Assembly: GCA_002313795.1 (NCBI GenBank)
Contig: DCCL01000260.1
Span: 1 to 16,010 of the forward strand
Direction of reading: 5' to 3'
Source: Faecalibacterium prausnitzii
GTDB lineage: Bacteria; Bacillota; Clostridia; Oscillospirales; Ruminococcaceae
Length of the DNA stretch: 16,010 nt
Shown piece by piece: positions 12,975 to 16,010 of this stretch. The number at the start of each line of letters is the position of its first letter. Position 1 is the first letter of the stretch. The notes below the pieces were generated by a model. That model saw nothing but the letters and a program-made list of their open reading frames with translations, searched no databases and was not told the DNA's origin. Made by a program: the position numbers and the translations under genes.

Positions 12975-14606
12975 TTACTTTTTCTTCTTTTTGGAGTTCT
13001 TGGAGTTCTGGGCAGGTTCCTCTGCCGCCGGTTCGCCCCGGGTGACAGCCTCCATGGTGTGTTCGGAGGGGGCATAGTATTCCATGAGGGTGATGTAGTC
13101 CTCGGCGTGGTGGCACATGGCCGCCCGCAGCACATTATCCGGCTCACTCTTCATGGAGACGATCATCAGAATATACTTGGTCATGATGCTGACCACATCG
13201 CTCTCGATGCCGTAGCACAGGCCCACTGCCAGCACAGGCACCACGATCTGCTGAGCCCGCAGGGGGATGTTCTCCGCATCGATACGCTTCAGCACCGCCC
13301 GGCTCATGGTGGCCGCTGCCCAGACGCAGCGGACGATCTTCCAGTAATCCATGTTTTTCAGGTGGGTCAGGCTCTGCAGCCGCTCCACCACCTCGCCATC
13401 GTCCAGCACATGGCCGTTCACCACTTCGTTCTCGGTGCGGATGAAGGCGCACTGGATCATGTCCATCATGGCAGGCTCGTATTTTTCGTGGTAGTTCTCC
13501 TTGCTGACGAAATAGTCCATCATGGTCTGCATGACGGCAGCGGTCTCCTCTGTGGTGGCCAGCGTAGTGAAATCCAGCGGTGTCTTGCCGAAGCCCTTGC
13601 CCATCTCATTCAGGTCTGCCAGCTCCTCTGCGTCCCGGGTGGCGGGAAGGAAGCGGTCGTTGCCGTTCCGATGGTAGCCCCAGCCCGAAGGCAGCAGGTG
13701 GGGCACGATGTCGCCGCTGGCAATGAGGTTGAAGATATTGCTCTCGCCCCAGGTCTTTTTCAGGGTCCCATCGGCGTTGTGGTTGTTGTCGTAGTCCTCC
13801 TGCAATTCGGGGTAGTCCTCCGGGCCGAGGGCCACCGGGGTGGCAAAGGTGTAGACGAAGATGTTCTCTTTCGCCAGCCCGGTCAGCTCCTTATCCAGAC
13901 GGGCCGCCAGCAGGTTGGCCACCGCCGCGCCGCGGCTGTAGCCGCCCACCCAGAGCTTGACCACGCCCAGACTGCCCTTGGACTGCGCCGCCGATAGGTA
14001 GCTTTTCAGGGAGGTGAACACCTCATTGACCGGGATGACAAATCCGCTGTGGGCGTGGCCTGCACCGGTGTGCATATTGCCGACCCACTCGCCGCCGTAG
14101 CCGCCGCCCCGCAGGATGAGGGCCACGATGGTGGTGCGCTTTCCGTTCAGGGAGATGGTCTTGCGGGCCATGGAATAGCCCACGAAATCGCCTGCCTTGC
14201 CCACGTCGATATTATAATAATGATACTGCGCATCCTCGAACCCCAGCGTCTCATAGGCTGCTTCCAGACTGTTTTCGCGGCCCACGTCCTCATTGGCCCA
14301 GTATTTCGCGTCGCTGGCCCAGGTATTGAATGCTGCTCCCACAACGCCCAGAGTCGCCAGCGCCAGCTGGTGGTCATACTGGGTGGAAGCGTGGGCAAAG
14401 AAGCTGTCGCTGTAGTAATATTCGTGGGAAACATCTTCCTGACTCAGCTCACTGCGGAAGCTCAGAGCATAGTTTCCCGCCAGCACTGCTCTACCTACGG
14501 TCTGGCTCTTCGTCTTTCCCTTGGTCGCTTCTGCCCGGGGCAGCGCCAGCCCGGGTGCAAGAGCTGCGCTGCACGCCAGTGCTTTGCAGAAGTCGCGTCG
14601 TTTCAT
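12975..14606 (-). CDS. Secreted lipase-like alpha/beta hydrolase with twin-arginine type leader
   Basis: A 543-residue protein. The N-terminus MKRRDFCKALACSAAL looks like a twin-arginine export leader (RRxF pattern, short hydrophobic part, cleavage near PRAEA). The middle contains the nucleophile elbow GGYSRG with S224. Next come the FATPVALGPEDYP strand (254-266) and SGDIVPHLLP (297-306) with a likely catalytic D299, followed by GYHRNG. This arrangement matches class 3 lipase/Mbeg1-like hydrolases. The catalytic His may be H499 or H500 in MCHHAEDYI. Substrate is unknown. The C-terminus ends in an Asn/Ser/Lys tail with five final lysines. The start at 14606 has AAGGAGG 8 bases upstream. The gene stands alone between two terminators, with its own good promoter. 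Confidence 0.8.
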   Translation of the reverse strand: MKRRDFCKALACSAALAPGLALPRAEATKGKTKSQTVGRAVLAGNYALSFRSELSQEDVSHEYYYSDSFFAHASTQYDHQLALATLGVVGAAFNTWASDAKYWANEDVGRENSLEAAYETLGFEDAQYHYYNIDVGKAGDFVGYSMARKTISLNGKRTTIVALILRGGGYGGEWVGNMHTGAGHAHSGFVIPVNEVFTSLKSYLSAAQSKGSLGVVKLWVGGYSRGAAVANLLAARLDKELTGLAKENIFVYTFATPVALGPEDYPELQEDYDNNHNADGTLKKTWGESNIFNLIASGDIVPHLLPSGWGYHRNGNDRFLPATRDAEELADLNEMGKGFGKTPLDFTTLATTEETAAVMQTMMDYFVSKENYHEKYEPAMMDMIQCAFIRTENEVVNGHVLDDGEVVERLQSLTHLKNMDYWKIVRCVWAAATMSRAVLKRIDAENIPLRAQQIVVPVLAVGLCYGIESDVVSIMTKYILMIVSMKSEPDNVLRAAMCHHAEDYITLMEYYAPSEHTMEAVTRGEPAAEEPAQNSKNSKKKKK

Positions 14607-14643
14607 GGTCTCTGCCTCCTTGCGTTCCGGTTCATCTGGCCTT

Positions 14644-14672
14644 AGTATATCGTATTTTTCCTGCGGATACAA
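14644..14672 (-). promoter_or_regulatory. Promoter of the hydrolase gene
   Basis: On the minus strand TTGTAT (14667-14672), a 17-base spacer and TATACT (14644-14649). It lies just after the LysR terminator and gives a leader of about 30 bases. Confidence 0.72.
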
Positions 14673-14696
14673 TCATCATTTCCACTATTTGGACGC

Positions 14697-14730
14697 AAAA
14701 AAGCGGGCCGTATCGTTCGATACAGCCCGC
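14697..14730 (-). terminator. Intrinsic terminator of the LysR-type regulator gene
   Basis: Stem GCGGGC-(C/A mismatch)-GTATCG pairs with CGATAC-GCCCGC (14703-14730) around a TT loop. On the minus strand it is followed by TTTTTT (14697-14702). It begins about 10 bases after the regulator's stop codon. Confidence 0.9.
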
Positions 14731-14739
14731 CGAGGGGAT

Positions 14740-15627
14740 TCAGGTCTTTTCAGGGTCCATGTTGTGGCAGAAATCCACGATGTGGTGGAACATCTGTTCC
14801 ACCGCCGGGGCCATCGCCGTGGGGCGCTGGACCGCCAGACCCACCACCCGGTCTTCCTCCGGTTTGATGGGATAGATCTTGACGGCCGCCGTACAGCTGC
14901 GCAGCAGCATCCGGGGCATGATGGAGATGCCCAGACCGGCCTCTACCATGGCGATGTTGGACTGGTCATCGATGACGTGGCAGCGGCGCTCGGTGGAGAT
15001 GGAGTATTTCTTGAGGAACTGGCGCATCTCGGCGTCGGTGGCGTCGCACTGGACGACAAAGCTCTGGCCGTTCATCAGCTCCGGCGTCATGACGCCGTCC
15101 GGCGGGTTGGGCCAGTCCTGTGGCACGATGCAGAGCAGCGGTTCCCGGAACAGCTCAGTGAGGGCAAATTCCTCCCGGCAGGTGGCGGACAGGAAGGCCA
15201 GGTCCACCTGACCGGTGCGCAGCCACTCTTTCACGTCGTCGTAAGTACCCTGATAGACTTCCACTTCGATCTGCGGATACTGGGCCATGAAGCTCTTGAG
15301 GATCTGGGGCAGCAAGCCGGCACAGACCGAGTTGAAAGCACCCAGCTTCACCTTGCCCTTTTCCAGACCGTTGAGGCGGGCGATGCTCTGCTGCAGAGCC
15401 TCATCGCTGTTGAGCACTGCCCGGATAGACGGATACAGCGAGGAGCCGTAGCTGGTCATGGTCACGCCGTTCTTGCCACGGTTGAACAGAGTAAAGCCCA
15501 GCTCAGCCTCCATCACCGCGATGGCATGGCTGATGGCAGAGGGGGTCAGATGCAGCTGCTGTGCCGCCTTGTTAAAGCTGCCCTGTCGTGCAACTGCATC
15601 GAAAATTTCGTAGGAAAACAGCGTCAT
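14740..15627 (-). CDS. LysR-type transcriptional regulator
   Basis: A 295-residue regulator. The N-terminal winged helix-turn-helix (about 1-60) has FDAVARQGSFNKAAQQLHLT and SAISHAIAVMEAELGFTLFNR, the standard LysR DNA-binding signature. The effector-binding domain begins near GKVKLGAFNS (91-100) and has the usual periplasmic-binding-protein-like fold. The effector is unknown. The start at 15627 is chosen because AAGGAGG lies 8 bases upstream and the HTH begins immediately; the open frame extends to 15696 without a better site. Its own promoter and a T-N11-A palindrome lie upstream. Regulators of this class often control a neighbour or themselves; the hydrolase gene downstream is the nearest candidate in this window. 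Confidence 0.93.
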   Translation of the reverse strand: MTLFSYEIFDAVARQGSFNKAAQQLHLTPSAISHAIAVMEAELGFTLFNRGKNGVTMTSYGSSLYPSIRAVLNSDEALQQSIARLNGLEKGKVKLGAFNSVCAGLLPQILKSFMAQYPQIEVEVYQGTYDDVKEWLRTGQVDLAFLSATCREEFALTELFREPLLCIVPQDWPNPPDGVMTPELMNGQSFVVQCDATDAEMRQFLKKYSISTERRCHVIDDQSNIAMVEAGLGISIMPRMLLRSCTAAVKIYPIKPEEDRVVGLAVQRPTAMAPAVEQMFHHIVDFCHNMDPEKT

Positions 15628-15721
15628 GTCCCAAGCCTCCTTCCGTTTTTCCGTACGGAGACGCCCGTTCTTCTGTGAATCTTTTTCACTTTGCAATCAT
15701 CGGAGTTCAATTTTCTTTTTG

Positions 15722-15750
15722 AGTATACTATCCTGAAGCGGCTTCGTCAA
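15722..15750 (-). promoter_or_regulatory. Promoter of the LysR-type regulator gene
   Basis: On the minus strand TTGACG (15745-15750), a 17-base spacer and TATACT (15722-15727), one mismatch per hexamer. The leader is about 90 bases. Confidence 0.78.
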
Positions 15751-15763
15751 GCGTCCAGACCCC

Positions 15764-15799
15764 AATTTTGGACGTTGAGCCAAATTTCTCACGTTGAGA
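15764..15799. promoter_or_regulatory. LysR-type box and direct repeats upstream of the regulator promoter
   Basis: TCTCA-CGT-TGAGA (15787-15799) is a perfect 5-bp inverted repeat of the T-N11-A form expected for LysR-type regulators. ACGTTGAG occurs twice, at 15772-15779 and 15791-15798, 19 bases apart. Each copy is preceded by a similar AT-rich stretch (CAATTTTGG, CAAATTTCTC). They lie just upstream of the -35 element, so an autoregulatory operator is likely. Confidence 0.55.
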
Positions 15800-15867
15800 A
15801 CCTGCTTATAAGGTATATTTGTGCTCTGCAGAAGATCTTCCTGTACCGGCGTCCGCCCTGCGCACAC

Positions 15868-15903
15868 AAAAAAACGGAGGCTCTCCCTGAGCTAGTGCTC
15901 CGT
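15868..15903 (-). terminator. Intrinsic terminator on the minus strand
   Basis: On the minus strand ACGGAG/CTCCGT arms (15898-15903, 15874-15879) with an inner AGCTC/GAGC helix are followed by seven T (15868-15874). It lies about 54 bases after the stop of the partial gene at the right edge and probably terminates it. Confidence 0.75.
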
Positions 15904-15943
15904 AAAACAGTATTTGCAAAAGCTCCCGCAATGGGGAAGATTT

Positions 15944-15973
15944 GGCGTGACTTCGGTCACGCCTTTTCTTTTG
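15944..15973 (+). terminator. UUCG-loop terminator on the plus strand
   Basis: A perfect 8-bp stem GGCGTGAC/GTCACGCC (15944-15963) with a TTCG tetraloop is followed by TTTTCTTTT on the plus strand. It has the form of an efficient plus-strand terminator. Yet no plus-strand gene precedes it, and it overlaps the end of the minus-strand partial gene. Confidence 0.6.
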
Positions 15974-16010
15974 CTTCCAGTTCATCCAGAGGGATGTACC
16001 CCAGCCCATC
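15957..16010 (-). CDS. C-terminal end of an unidentified gene, cut by the window edge
   Basis: The minus-strand frame ending in TGA at 15957-15959 encodes the last 17 residues, DGLGYIPLDELEAKEKA. It looks like a genuine hydrophilic protein tail, it is followed by a minus-strand terminator, and it lies on the same strand as its neighbours. The family cannot be recognised from so few residues. Confidence 0.45.
   Translation of the reverse strand, partial: DGLGYIPLDELEAKEKA

Noticed and set aside
10951..13997. Long plus-strand open frames (708 and 545 codons) antisense to the tip protein and hydrolase
   Set aside because: Rich in Arg/Ser/Pro shadow sequence, crossing gene boundaries and a terminator, with no motifs.
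15806..16009. A 67-codon minus-strand reading frame at the right edge
   Set aside because: It runs through two hairpin terminators, has no family features, and conflicts with the better-looking frame that ends at 15957.
1..16010. CRISPR arrays, tRNA or rRNA genes, phage or transposase genes, anti-phage defence genes
   Set aside because: No regularly spaced repeats, no RNA gene signatures and no such protein motifs were found on either strand.

Overview
The window is high-GC DNA from a Gram-positive bacterium. It carries sortases, cell-wall sorting signals and strong AGGAGG ribosome binding sites. Protein style and gene content suggest a gut Clostridia member of the Faecalibacterium/Gemmiger/Subdoligranulum type (Oscillospirales). 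The genus is an inference from style, not a database match.

Layout, left to right. (1) Positions 51-4551, minus strand: a probable operon. It reads, in transcription order, a membrane-anchored beta-propeller protein, a DUF436/TIGR01440 protein, a YggS-type PLP-binding protein and a full-length ABC exporter. A small nested inverted-repeat element lies between the last two. (2) Positions 4552-4854: a divergent regulatory region with an extended -10 promoter for the minus operon and two tandem promoters for the plus strand. The upstream plus promoter has both consensus hexamers and a palindrome in its spacer. (3) Positions 4855-7086, plus strand: an OmpR-type response regulator and its sensor histidine kinase, ending at a strong bidirectional terminator. 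(4) Positions 7130-12744, minus strand: a six-gene sortase-dependent pilus operon. In transcription order it holds a large acidic wall-anchored tip protein, a signal-peptidase-like protein, the backbone pilin, a class B sortase, an ancillary pilin and a second sortase. (5) Positions 12975-14606, minus: a secreted lipase-like alpha/beta hydrolase with a twin-arginine type leader. (6) Positions 14740-15627, minus: a LysR-type regulator with its own promoter and terminator. (7) Positions 15628-16010: LysR control region, two hairpin terminators on opposite strands, and the last codons of an unidentified gene.

How the genes work together. The pilus operon is the main system. The backbone pilin has two Spy0128/FctA-like domains, each with a plausible Lys/Glu/Asn isopeptide triad. 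The tip protein and the backbone share one type of sorting signal (DTGVxLD), while the ancillary pilin has another (LIQTGQ). Two dissimilar sortases are present, which suggests one enzyme per signal type: pilus polymerisation by one and attachment to the base or wall by the other. The signal-peptidase-like protein has lost both catalytic residues (Ser to Glu62, Lys to Gly99). This matches streptococcal SipA, an inactive homologue needed for pilus polymerisation, and is the most striking observation here.

No rRNA, tRNA, CRISPR array, phage gene or recognisable transposase was seen.
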